Of a DNA stretch of 62,995 bases, positions 17,041 to 24,074 are shown one piece after another (position 1 is the first letter of the stretch; every line of letters starts with the position of its first letter). Position numbers and translations under genes: made by a program. The notes under the pieces are model-generated. The model searched no databases. It saw only the letters and a list, made by a program, of their open reading frames with translations, and had not been told where the DNA came from. This DNA comes from Azovibrio restrictus. GTDB taxonomy: Bacteria; Bacteroidota; Bacteroidia; Chitinophagales; Chitinophagaceae. The stretch is taken from NCBI GenBank assembly GCA_029255605.1, contig JANLJF010000049.1, positions 1 through 62,995 of the forward strand, in the 5' to 3' direction.

Positions 17041-18048
17041 ATGGACAAGCCGGCACACGATTATTCTTATCTTAAAATGACCGAAGAGGCCTATACCCGG
17101 GCGTTGGTCGATGCCTTATCAGGTGATATATGCCTCGTAGATGGCAAGGGTTTTTTCTTAGGTGCGGTAGCCGATTTTAATAACGAAATATGCGCACCCC
17201 GCTATGTCAAATCCATAAAGGACCTGTATCCGGATGACCCTGAACTGGTCAAGTCCTTCCTGGAGAATATTAAGACCACCCTTGAAACAAAGAATACCCA
17301 CGTTTACCAGTACGAGGTAAAAACGCCGCTCAAAACCCGGCACAACGAAGCGCAGTTTTCATACCTGGGCGATGATAAGGTGCTGATAGTAAACAGGAAC
17401 ATTACGCCTATTATGGAATTGTCCTCTCGTGTATATGCCAACCAGGCTATCCTGAAGGCTATCATCGAGAATAACAACGATATGATTTTTGCGCTCGACC
17501 TGGAGATGCGCTATATCCTTTTCAATCCCGCACACAAACGCTCTATGAAGACAAGGTATGGTGTCGATATAAAAATAGGGACGCCTATGACCCGCTATGT
17601 GCGTGTTAATGAAGATGTAGGGTTAGGAATGAGTGTTTTTCAAAGGGTTATAAAAGGAGAAAGGGTCATTTTTGAAAGCGATTTTGGCACAGAGAGTATG
17701 TTTCGCGGGCATACACAATTGCATGTCTTCCCCCTGCTGGATGAAAGCAAAAAGATATTCGGTATCGCCGTATTTGCCAAAGATGTAACCGCACAGCACG
17801 AATTGCAGCAGCAGAAGGAGAATTATATAAAAATGATGGAATACCTCGTTTCCGACCTGTCGCACAAACTGAGGAAACCGGTAGCCACCATACTGGGCCT
17901 GGTGCAATTGGTAGATGAGGAGAAAAATATAAAAGACCTGCAGAAAATACTCTCTTACCTGCACGAATCTACTGCCGAATTGGATGAATGCATCCGGCAG
18001 ATGACGCAGTTTCTTGAAGATCATACGCGTACAGACGATACGAAATAG
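17041..18048 (+). CDS. Tandem PAS sensor ending in an H-box, no ATPase domain
   Basis: 335-residue cytosolic protein with no membrane segment. The two PAS-like sensor folds are at about 15-120 and 138-255 (the second starts AIIENNNDMIFALDLEMRYI and ends IFGIAVFAKDVTAQHE). A coiled linker leads to a helical-hairpin dimerisation domain with an H-box-like SHKLRKPVATILGL (H275) and a second helix through TAELDECIRQM. The protein stops there: no N-, G1- or G2-box, so no HATPase domain. It cannot autophosphorylate unless another kinase acts on it. The C-terminal 60 residues align with those of the protein at 27998. A role as sensor or phosphotransfer scaffold is inference. It overlaps nothing; the next gene starts 23 bp on. 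Confidence 0.75.
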   Translation: MDKPAHDYSYLKMTEEAYTRALVDALSGDICLVDGKGFFLGAVADFNNEICAPRYVKSIKDLYPDDPELVKSFLENIKTTLETKNTHVYQYEVKTPLKTRHNEAQFSYLGDDKVLIVNRNITPIMELSSRVYANQAILKAIIENNNDMIFALDLEMRYILFNPAHKRSMKTRYGVDIKIGTPMTRYVRVNEDVGLGMSVFQRVIKGERVIFESDFGTESMFRGHTQLHVFPLLDESKKIFGIAVFAKDVTAQHELQQQKENYIKMMEYLVSDLSHKLRKPVATILGLVQLVDEEKNIKDLQKILSYLHESTAELDECIRQMTQFLEDHTRTDDTK

Positions 18049-18070
18049 CTACATTCCTTATCTTAGGGTT

Positions 18071-18619
18071 ATGGAAACAACAACCTTAGGAATAGGCTCA
18101 CGTGTAGAACATCCGCACTTTGGCAAAGGCGTAGTGGTAGATGTATCAAGCGAAACATATACTATCTGGTTCAAATCGCAGAATGCAGCCAAAAGCATCA
18201 ATAAAGATTACGACTTGAAAATAATACAGGCTACAGAAGCCACTGCCGAAGGGCAGGCGTCCGGCATTACGTTATCTGATATTGAACAGGCACTGGATAA
18301 TATCCTGGAACGCCGCCTGCACGAAATGCAGATAGTGCCTATGGGCAACCGCTGGAATAATGGTACGCTCATACTGAAGCCCGGCGATGATACCCAAAGC
18401 AAAGAAGTGCCGCTTGAAACCTTCTTTCACAAAATAGTAATGGTACGCGACCGCATGCGCCTGATAGAACAAAAGATAAATGCGCATAAGGTGCTGACAC
18501 CTGAAGAAAAGGTAGACTTGCAGCAGTACGTCAGTGGCGTATATGGGTCGCTCACTACTTTTAATGTGCTATTCAAAGAAACACACCACCAGTTCAAAGG
18601 CGCAGGTGCAAAAGAATAA
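18071..18619 (+). CDS. Hypothetical protein with UvrD/PcrA-like Tudor start
   Basis: 182 residues. The first 55 residues (TLGIGSRVEHPHFGKGVVVDV, then YTIWFKSQNAAKSI) resemble the small beta-barrel Tudor-like domain found at the C-terminus of UvrD/PcrA helicases, which binds RNA polymerase. The remaining 125 or so residues are helical (TLSDIEQALDNILERRLHEMQ; LSDIEQ to DRMRLIEQKI) with no named family. The ATG at 18071 is chosen; an in-frame start 57 bp earlier overlaps the PAS gene and lacks the GxRVxHPxFGxG context. Soluble, probably nucleoid- or transcription-associated (inference). Confidence 0.65.
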   Translation: METTTLGIGSRVEHPHFGKGVVVDVSSETYTIWFKSQNAAKSINKDYDLKIIQATEATAEGQASGITLSDIEQALDNILERRLHEMQIVPMGNRWNNGTLILKPGDDTQSKEVPLETFFHKIVMVRDRMRLIEQKINAHKVLTPEEKVDLQQYVSGVYGSLTTFNVLFKETHHQFKGAGAKE

Positions 18620-18621
18620 AA

Positions 18622-18650
18622 AACAGCCTATCCAAAACGGGTAGGCTGTT
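18622..18650 (-). terminator. Terminator of the CsbD gene
   Basis: AACAGCCTATCC pairs with GGGTAGGCTGTT (one wobble) around AAAAC. On the minus strand it runs into TTTTTTATTC, so it mainly stops the CsbD transcript. Confidence 0.8.
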
Positions 18651-18671
18651 TCCGGTGACCCCTTATAGAGG

Positions 18672-18860
18672 CTATCCTAAAGATTTAAGCCATGTTACCA
18701 CTTCATCACGTGTTTTTCCAAGCTTCTGTTGCAGGCGGCCCAGCAGTTCGTCATCTTTACCTTCTTCATATCGCAAGTCATCGTCCGTCAGGTCGGCATG
18801 TGCTTGTTTTACCTTTCCTTTCAGTTCGTTCCATTTTCCTTTTAATTCCAGCTTGTCCAT
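18672..18860 (-). CDS. CsbD family stress protein
   Basis: 62 residues, highly charged and helical. The family signature is the start [26 protein letters not shown], then the [22 protein letters not shown] helix. CsbD proteins are small general-stress proteins, sigma-B dependent in Bacillus; the molecular function is unknown. It has its own terminator. The intergenic region to the divergent lipoprotein gene is 128 bp. Confidence 0.85.
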   Translation of the reverse strand: MDKLELKGKWNELKGKVKQAHADLTDDDLRYEEGKDDELLGRLQQKLGKTRDEVVTWLKSLG

Positions 18861-18988
18861 AGCAGTTAGTTTTCCCTATACTTTAAAATACTGTGCCACT
18901 ACCCGTTATCAATATTGTTATAACCTTGTTAATACATGTTTACGTCATTTAGCTATGGCATACTTGTTGCCCTTACCTGTTTAACAAG

Positions 18989-19639
18989 ATGACGACGATG
19001 AAACAACTTAAGACATTAGCACTGGTATTGGCAGGTAGCCTGTTACTTACTTCCTGTATAAAAAATGAATATTACGAAACCAACCCTAATACCCAGCAAC
19101 CCATAGGGTATCAGAATATATTTGATGATAATTTCGACTACGATGCGCACAACTGGTCTTTCAGTGATGCATCGAATGACGCGTATGTAAGTGTAGGTGG
19201 TGGCCGGCTGAAGTATGAATACAACCCTCCCGGTGAAGGCACCAATACGGTAGCCATCAATACGGGTGTGAATGTGAACCGCGACTTTTTAATACAGTCA
19301 CGCATTAGCTCCAACAATGCTATGGGTATCGCCTTTGGAGTATCCAACAGCGATTACGGTTACTCTTTCTTTATAGACGACCAGGGATACTTTGCGGTGT
19401 ATAGGGAAGGCAACGCCAGCACGCCTGTAAAGACGATTATCGACTGGCAGTATAATGCTGCCATCCTCACCGGCTGGAATAATATAGAATTTGAACAGGT
19501 GGGTAATTATTGGCTGGGATATGTAAACGGCACCAAACTTTTTGAAATACCCGCACAGAATTTATACGGCTCGAAGACAGGATTTATAACACTGGCAGGC
19601 ACTACCGGCTATGCCGATTACCTGACAGTGCAATGGTAA
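18989..19639 (+). CDS. Lipoprotein with a concanavalin-like sandwich
   Basis: 216 residues. The signal sequence ends in the lipobox LLLTSC, so the mature protein is a lipid-anchored Cys followed by KNEYYETNPN. The rest (NIFDDNFDYDAHNWSFSD, DFLIQSRISSNNAMGIAFGV, YADYLTVQW) has the layout of a jelly-roll, Laminin G/concanavalin-like domain seen in many Bacteroidota surface glycan-binding proteins. A second ATG at 18998 would also give a proper signal peptide. Ligand unknown. Confidence 0.7.
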   Translation: MTTMKQLKTLALVLAGSLLLTSCIKNEYYETNPNTQQPIGYQNIFDDNFDYDAHNWSFSDASNDAYVSVGGGRLKYEYNPPGEGTNTVAINTGVNVNRDFLIQSRISSNNAMGIAFGVSNSDYGYSFFIDDQGYFAVYREGNASTPVKTIIDWQYNAAILTGWNNIEFEQVGNYWLGYVNGTKLFEIPAQNLYGSKTGFITLAGTTGYADYLTVQW

Positions 19640-19677
19640 TCATAGCATATTAGAAAGTTTTAGTTTAGTACAATGAC

Positions 19678-19713
19678 AAAATCCCTTGTATCTTAGATAT
19701 CAGGGATTTTTTT
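19678..19713 (+). promoter_or_regulatory. Terminator-like hairpin whose U-tract ends at the next gene's ATG
   Basis: AAAATCCCT pairs with AGGGATTTT across a 15-nt loop that contains its own TATC/GATA pairing, then seven Ts run directly into the ATG at 19714. A TAGTTTAG -7-like box lies just upstream at 19661-19668. It can be a terminator for the lipoprotein gene, a 5' structure of the LOG mRNA, or both. Confidence 0.6.
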
Positions 19714-20481
19714 ATGGACAAAGAATTAAATGGCAAGAATTTTACCCCGGTAGGCTCAAAACAGGAAGCGGTTTTTTTAGATGGTCCCAGTTCGCGGTGG
19801 AAAGAGTTGATGTTCCTTTTCAAGGTAATGAAGCAGTTTATCCATGGTTTCAGGAAGCTGCATTTTGTGGGGCCGTGTGTCACCGTGTTCGGTTCCGCCC
19901 GTTTCGACGAGTCGCACCCTTATTATCAATTGGCACGCGAGGTAGGGGCCGAGGTTTCTAAAATCGGTTTTGCTGTAATGACCGGTGGCGGCCCCGGTAT
20001 TATGGAAGCGGCCAACCGTGGCGCGCAGGAAGCCGGTGGTTTTTCATTGGGCTGCAATATTGTGCTGCCTAAAGAGCAAAAGCCAAACCCATACCTCGAT
20101 CATTGGGTCGATTTCGAATACTTCTTTGTGCGCAAAACACTGCTCAGCAAATATTCCTACGCCTTCATCGTAATGCCCGGCGGCTATGGCACACTCGATG
20201 AGTTTTTTGAAGCGATCACCCTGATACAAACAGGCAAGTTTCAGAAGTTTCCCATTGTACTGATGGGGAAAGAATATCACCGCGACCTGTATGTGCATGT
20301 GCAGAATATGGTAAAGAATAAAACGATTGCAGATAAGGACCCCGAGCTGTTCCTGTTTACCGATTCGGTTGAAGAGGCTATAGCGCATATTCAGAAGCAT
20401 GCGATAGAGGGCTTTGGGCTTAAAAAGACCAAGCGCTACAGGCCGGTACGCATACTGGGCGAGCGCAGAATGTGGAGATAA
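19714..20481 (+). CDS. LOG family (TIGR00730-type) phosphoribohydrolase
   Basis: 255 residues, Rossmann-like fold. The LOG signatures are GGGPGIMEAANRGA (91-104) and PGGYGTLDE (155-163), with the RK pair in FFVRKTLL at 140-141. Family enzymes hydrolyse N6-substituted AMP (cytokinin-type) or plain nucleoside monophosphates to base plus ribose phosphate. The N-terminal 50 residues precede the core and resemble no special domain. A hairpin ends at the stop at 20484-20509. Confidence 0.9.
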   Translation: MDKELNGKNFTPVGSKQEAVFLDGPSSRWKELMFLFKVMKQFIHGFRKLHFVGPCVTVFGSARFDESHPYYQLAREVGAEVSKIGFAVMTGGGPGIMEAANRGAQEAGGFSLGCNIVLPKEQKPNPYLDHWVDFEYFFVRKTLLSKYSYAFIVMPGGYGTLDEFFEAITLIQTGKFQKFPIVLMGKEYHRDLYVHVQNMVKNKTIADKDPELFLFTDSVEEAIAHIQKHAIEGFGLKKTKRYRPVRILGERRMWR

Positions 20482-20483
20482 AA

Positions 20484-20509
20484 ACAAGGCTTGCATATAC
20501 AAGCCTTGT
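20484..20509 (+). terminator. Hairpin after the LOG gene
   Basis: ACAAGGCTTG pairs perfectly with CAAGCCTTGT around CATATA, 2 bp past the stop. The T-run after it is weak. The 166 bp from here to the next gene hold no clear gene; a 43-codon open frame at 20539-20670 has no support. Confidence 0.6.
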
Positions 20510-20675
20510 ATGGATGGTTTGGAAATGTTTTAAGGCAAATGGGCTACGGAATGAGTGATATGATTCTCTGTATGCCACACAAAGGTGCCGGCTCAATATT
20601 AAGCCGCAGTTACGGGAATATTAATTCAACGTTTTCATATAACAATAATCCAATTTCCTCTGCGTTTTAAAATGT

Positions 20676-21068
20676 ATGAAGATTTTTAAAAGCATTGCAC
20701 TAATTGCAGGAGTGGTATTTGTATTGGCTATAGCCTTGCTGCTTACCAGCTTTGTTACTTCCATGATTCCCGGCAAAAGCAAGCGCGAACGCTCCACTAA
20801 AGTCACCGGTATACTCCATCATGCCTTTGGCGGCGAATCAACTCATGATATATCTCTCTACACATCAGTCGATAGCGGCAATAGTTATTATATCAATCGG
20901 GGCTTAGAGTATATCGCCTTAGCCGATATAACAGCGCTTAAAGGTAAACCCGTAGATATCTATTACTACAGGCATGGTTTTAGCTTGCTCGATTTTAATG
21001 ACAAGCTGCGTCATGTTACGGAGATTCGTGTAGGTGATAAAGTGATTTACACCGAACTGGTAGATTAA
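20676..21068 (+). CDS. Membrane-anchored hypothetical protein
   Basis: 130 residues with one N-terminal helix (about 4-30, SIALIAGVVFVLAIALLLTSFV) and a soluble region that is probably periplasmic. The sequence KREKRSTKVTGI-like linker leads to mostly beta residues (HDISLYTSVDSGNSYYINRG and KGKPVDIYYYR). No family recognised. It overlaps the pentapeptide gene by 4 bp tail to tail. Confidence 0.55.
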   Translation: MKIFKSIALIAGVVFVLAIALLLTSFVTSMIPGKSKRERSTKVTGILHHAFGGESTHDISLYTSVDSGNSYYINRGLEYIALADITALKGKPVDIYYYRHGFSLLDFNDKLRHVTEIRVGDKVIYTELVD

Positions 21069-21640
21069 TTCTCTATTTCGATGTGATATTTGAATAGCAG
21101 CCCCGGTAAGCCATACATCGAAAACTTAGCATTGCGTATGCGGTTTATTTCCGGGTCTATCATATAGTTCGCGGCCGTTCTCAGGTCGGCATTTTCAAGC
21201 AGGGTATTTTCAAATACGGCACCATTCAGGTTGCACCCTTCAAAGCTGGCATCTTTCAATTCTGCTGATACAAAATCTACTTCTTCCAGGTTGCAGTTGA
21301 TAAAATGGGTGCCATGTATTTTTAGCTGGTAGAAGGATGAAAAATTCAATTGGCAATTTGTAAAACGAAAGGATAAAAGGAAATCATTACAGTTGCTGAA
21401 TTGCAATCCTAATAGTTTACACCCGTTGAACTGTATATTGCTCAATGTAGTTTTCACCAGCTTGCAGTTACTCAGGTCGCAATTCTCAAAGCTGCAATCG
21501 CGAAACAGGTAGCCCGATAGGTCTGCACCGGAAAATTGGCAATCGGTAAAGCTACAGCCCTCATATTCGCCCTTAGGCAATGGTTCTGCCCTGTAGTCGG
21601 TACCTGTAAATGTTTCATTTTCTGTAAATACGTCCTTCAT
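21065..21640 (-). CDS. Pentapeptide-repeat protein
   Basis: 191 residues. Repeats of the form A(D/N)Lxx, with Leu or Phe at the centre, run from about 25 to 165: GCSFTDCQFSGADLSGYLFRDCS, FENCDLSNCKLVKTTLSN, CNLEEVDFVSAELKDASFEGCNLNGAVF. They form a right-handed quadrilateral beta-helix. Some family members mimic DNA to protect topoisomerases (Qnr), but no Qnr features were checked. Cys is used unusually often at the repeat positions. Its function is unknown. Confidence 0.85.
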   Translation of the reverse strand: MKDVFTENETFTGTDYRAEPLPKGEYEGCSFTDCQFSGADLSGYLFRDCSFENCDLSNCKLVKTTLSNIQFNGCKLLGLQFSNCNDFLLSFRFTNCQLNFSSFYQLKIHGTHFINCNLEEVDFVSAELKDASFEGCNLNGAVFENTLLENADLRTAANYMIDPEINRIRNAKFSMYGLPGLLFKYHIEIEN

Positions 21641-21682
21641 ACATTTGCTTTCTGCATTAAAGCTAACGATTTACATACAATG

Positions 21683-21710
21683 CTAAAGGCAGGAGATATC
21701 CTGCCTTTAG
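21683..21710 (-). terminator. Perfect 12-bp hairpin between pentapeptide and L,D-transpeptidase genes
   Basis: CTAAAGGCAGGA pairs with TCCTGCCTTTAG around GATA. It lies just past the L,D-transpeptidase stop (21734) on the minus strand. The U-tract is weak on both strands. Confidence 0.6.
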
Positions 21711-21733
21711 TTTATGAAGGGTTAAGCGAATTA

Positions 21734-22597
21734 TTATTGTTTATTAGCAGTAAGGGCATCACGTTGTTTCTGTTTTTTTAGTATTTCCTGCTTGTGCGGG
21801 CTTACCAGTTGCGCTATTGTTTCCTTGCTGATGTCTAATGCATCGGGGTTATTAGCCAGTGCATACCAGGGCTTCGGCCCGCCAAACGGGTAGCTGCCGA
21901 ATACGATAACAGGTGTGCCATATGCTTTAATATGATCATTACCTTCCAGCTTCCATTCATCGGCCCAGCCATACAGGTATTTCGCATCATCTATCAGCAG
22001 GCGCAGGCAAGAGTGTGATGCCGGGTAGCCCGGCATATCATACAGGTGCCAGCCCACACCTTCTTTATTAGCTATATTGAAATTCCATTTTAGTATCCAC
22101 TCATCATCCACTGTGCTCACGGTTTCCTCTGCCTTCCAGTTGGTAAAGAAAAGCCCGGTAGGTGTCTGGTCTCTTTCGCGGCCCATATTGGTAGGCCCCC
22201 AGCGTACCAGCTTGCCGTTTTCATACGCACCGAATGCCTGTACCGGATAAGAAAAGAATACGATCTTATGAATATCGCTAAGCGCTGCCACATAGTAAGG
22301 GAAAGGGGAGTAGTGGTTCAGGTTGCTCTCAAACTTATCAGGCACCACCAGGCTATCCACCCTTAGCATATGGTTCTTATCCACGCGGTTCACGGCCATG
22401 ATTACCGACAGTTGCGCATCTGTAAATAATTGCTTTATGCTGTCCGGTGCTACTCCTTTCACCGGTTGTATATGATACCGGATGGCTATCTTCTCAAACT
22501 TTGGTTCTTGTTCCGTTTGTTGCTGCGCGCTGTTCTCAGTACAGCTCATAGCTGTCATCGATAAAGCAGCAACAAGGGCTAATGTTCTTATCTGCAT
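21734..22597 (-). CDS. L,D-transpeptidase (YkuD) lipoprotein
   Basis: 287 residues. The N-terminus has a lipobox SMTAMSC (lipid-anchored C19). The YkuD catalytic motif is YPASHSCLRL with H195 and nucleophile C197; the more common glycine of SHGC is a serine here (S196), as in a family branch I recall in Bacteroidota. Such enzymes cross-link peptidoglycan or attach lipoproteins to it. A long N-terminal region (about 25-130) is not assigned. Placement next to a terminator suggests a single-gene unit. Confidence 0.8.
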   Translation of the reverse strand: MQIRTLALVAALSMTAMSCTENSAQQQTEQEPKFEKIAIRYHIQPVKGVAPDSIKQLFTDAQLSVIMAVNRVDKNHMLRVDSLVVPDKFESNLNHYSPFPYYVAALSDIHKIVFFSYPVQAFGAYENGKLVRWGPTNMGRERDQTPTGLFFTNWKAEETVSTVDDEWILKWNFNIANKEGVGWHLYDMPGYPASHSCLRLLIDDAKYLYGWADEWKLEGNDHIKAYGTPVIVFGSYPFGGPKPWYALANNPDALDISKETIAQLVSPHKQEILKKQKQRDALTANKQ

Positions 22598-22643
22598 GAT
22601 TTACACCCATATAAATTCATGCCAGCAGTTGTTATGGAAAACA

Positions 22644-23126
22644 TTAGGTAGTAGCTACATAGCCACTCCTGCGTATGCGCAGGTAGCTGTACACCAGCAT
22701 CAAAAGCAGCAGTACATCTCTGCCTTCTGTATAGTTGTCGTCGGTTTCTATATCATATTCAAAACTCATGTTCGACCAGCTGAAGTCCGACTGTAGGGTG
22801 ATGATGCCAAACTCTTCGCGCGTATAAAGTGTGTATTTGGTATGCCAGAAGTTGGGGCGCAGCAAGTATTGCCCGCCATCTGTCATTTCTATAATGATAT
22901 TGCCTGCCCAATTAAATTTTAATTCGGCACATACTACATCTTCACGGCTCACTTCTATTTTGTTCTGCCAAAAGTTTACAGGGTGTATTTCATAGTGCGC
23001 ATCGGCTATATTGATGCTTACTTTTTTCCTGAAAAAACCATCAAAGTCCAGCCTTCCTAATACATTATCCTGCTCATCAAAAAGCTCGAAATACTCCATG
23101 CGTTTTCCCCGTGCTACATATCTCAT
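22644..23126 (-). CDS. Hypothetical protein, LURP/tubby-like barrel
   Basis: 160 residues, soluble, largely beta. The pattern KRMEYFELFDEQDNVLGRLDFDGFF with repeated EIHPVNFWQNKIEV and GGQYLLRPNFWHTKY strands is reminiscent of the closed beta-barrel of scramblase/LURP-type proteins, but this is only a structural guess. The C-terminus has a hydrophobic stretch (GRDVLLLLMLVYSYLRIRR) of one possible helix. It is divergent from the DUF5995 gene. A perfect -7 box lies 18 bp upstream. Confidence 0.55.
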   Translation of the reverse strand: MRYVARGKRMEYFELFDEQDNVLGRLDFDGFFRKKVSINIADAHYEIHPVNFWQNKIEVSREDVVCAELKFNWAGNIIIEMTDGGQYLLRPNFWHTKYTLYTREEFGIITLQSDFSWSNMSFEYDIETDDNYTEGRDVLLLLMLVYSYLRIRRSGYVATT

Positions 23127-23143
23127 AGGTCTGTGGTTTTAGC

Positions 23144-23151
23144 CAAATGTA
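23144..23151 (-). promoter_or_regulatory. -7 element of the gene at 22644
   Basis: Minus-strand TACATTTG. The expected start near 23137 leaves a leader of about 11 nt. The plus-strand TTAATTTG at 23153-23160 could serve the divergent DUF5995 gene, so the two promoters nearly abut. Confidence 0.5.
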
Positions 23152-23176
23152 TTAATTTGTATCAATAATCTGCCTT

Positions 23177-23989
23177 ATGCCATCACAAACCATAGATGAA
23201 GTAATTGCCGAACTGGAAGGTATCATTCAGCAATGTATAGATACCAATAACAGGGCAGGGTATTTTGCTGCATTGTATCATCGCGTTACCTGCCGCATAA
23301 AGGATGGCATTGCGAATGATGAGTTTGAAGATGGCACACGTATGGAGCGGCTCGATGTATTGTTTGCCAATCGCTACATAGATGCATGGAAGCAATGGTG
23401 TGCAGGACAGCAACCAACAGCCTCCTGGCGCATTGCTTTTGAGGCCGCACAACACAAAGGCATCATCATGCAGCACCTGCTGCTGGGTATCAATGCACAC
23501 ATCAACCTCGATCTTGGCATTGCGACTGCAGAAACGATGTATGGCTATCCTATTGCCGGCATTCAAAAAGACTTCAATACCATTAACACAGTACTCGCTT
23601 CATTGATAAGCGTGGTGGAACAGGAAATATTTAAACTGTCGCCACTGATGTTTCTGCTCGATACCGTTGGCAAAAATTTTGATGAAATGCTGGTGGAATT
23701 CAGCATCCATACTGCCCGGCAGGGAGCATGGCAGTTTGCGGTAGAATTATCGGGTAAAACAGGTGCAGATTACACTACTTGCATATCCGTGCGCGATGCA
23801 GCAATAGCCAACCTCGCCACCAATCTCGCTACACCCAAAGGAAAGTTTTTCGCATTCATCATAAAGGTCATTGGTTGGTTTGAATGGAAACAACCGGGTA
23901 AATGTATAGAAACACTACGCTACGTAACAAAGAAAGCCGCGGAAAACATAGCACCACCAATCACCATAACAAAAGCCGTCACATCGTAA
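23177..23989 (+). CDS. DUF5995 family protein
   Basis: 270 residues, mostly helical and soluble. Recognised as DUF5995 by the combination YFAALYHRVTCRIKDGI, ERLDVLFANRYIDAW and HKGIIMQHLLLGINAHINLDLGIA; the conserved His/Asn/Asp residues of the last stretch (HINLDLG) look like metal ligands or catalytic residues (inference). Function unknown. Its stop is about 50 bp before a GC-rich repeat and the convergent topoisomerase gene. Confidence 0.75.
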   Translation: MPSQTIDEVIAELEGIIQQCIDTNNRAGYFAALYHRVTCRIKDGIANDEFEDGTRMERLDVLFANRYIDAWKQWCAGQQPTASWRIAFEAAQHKGIIMQHLLLGINAHINLDLGIATAETMYGYPIAGIQKDFNTINTVLASLISVVEQEIFKLSPLMFLLDTVGKNFDEMLVEFSIHTARQGAWQFAVELSGKTGADYTTCISVRDAAIANLATNLATPKGKFFAFIIKVIGWFEWKQPGKCIETLRYVTKKAAENIAPPITITKAVTS

Positions 23990-24040
23990 CGGCTTTTGGT
24001 ACCAAATAATATATATATCATAAACATAACCCCAAACACA

Positions 24041-24074
24041 CCTCCTCCCCTTGGGGGAGGCCGGGAGGGGCCCC
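24041..24074. repeat. GC-rich palindromic intergenic repeat
   Basis: CCTCCTCCCCTTGGGGGAGG followed by CCGGGAGGGGCCCC. CCTCCCC (24044-24050) pairs with GGGGAGG (24054-24060), and a second arm carries GGGGCCCC. The sequence lies between convergent genes and touches the parE stop. From memory, near-identical sequences recur between genes in many Bacteroidota genomes. I saw only one copy here. Confidence 0.6.

Noticed and set aside
20539-20670. 43-codon frame upstream of the gene at 20676
   Set aside because: MGYGMSDMILCMPHKGAGS and on: no conserved pattern, no promoter or hydrophobic helix, probably chance.
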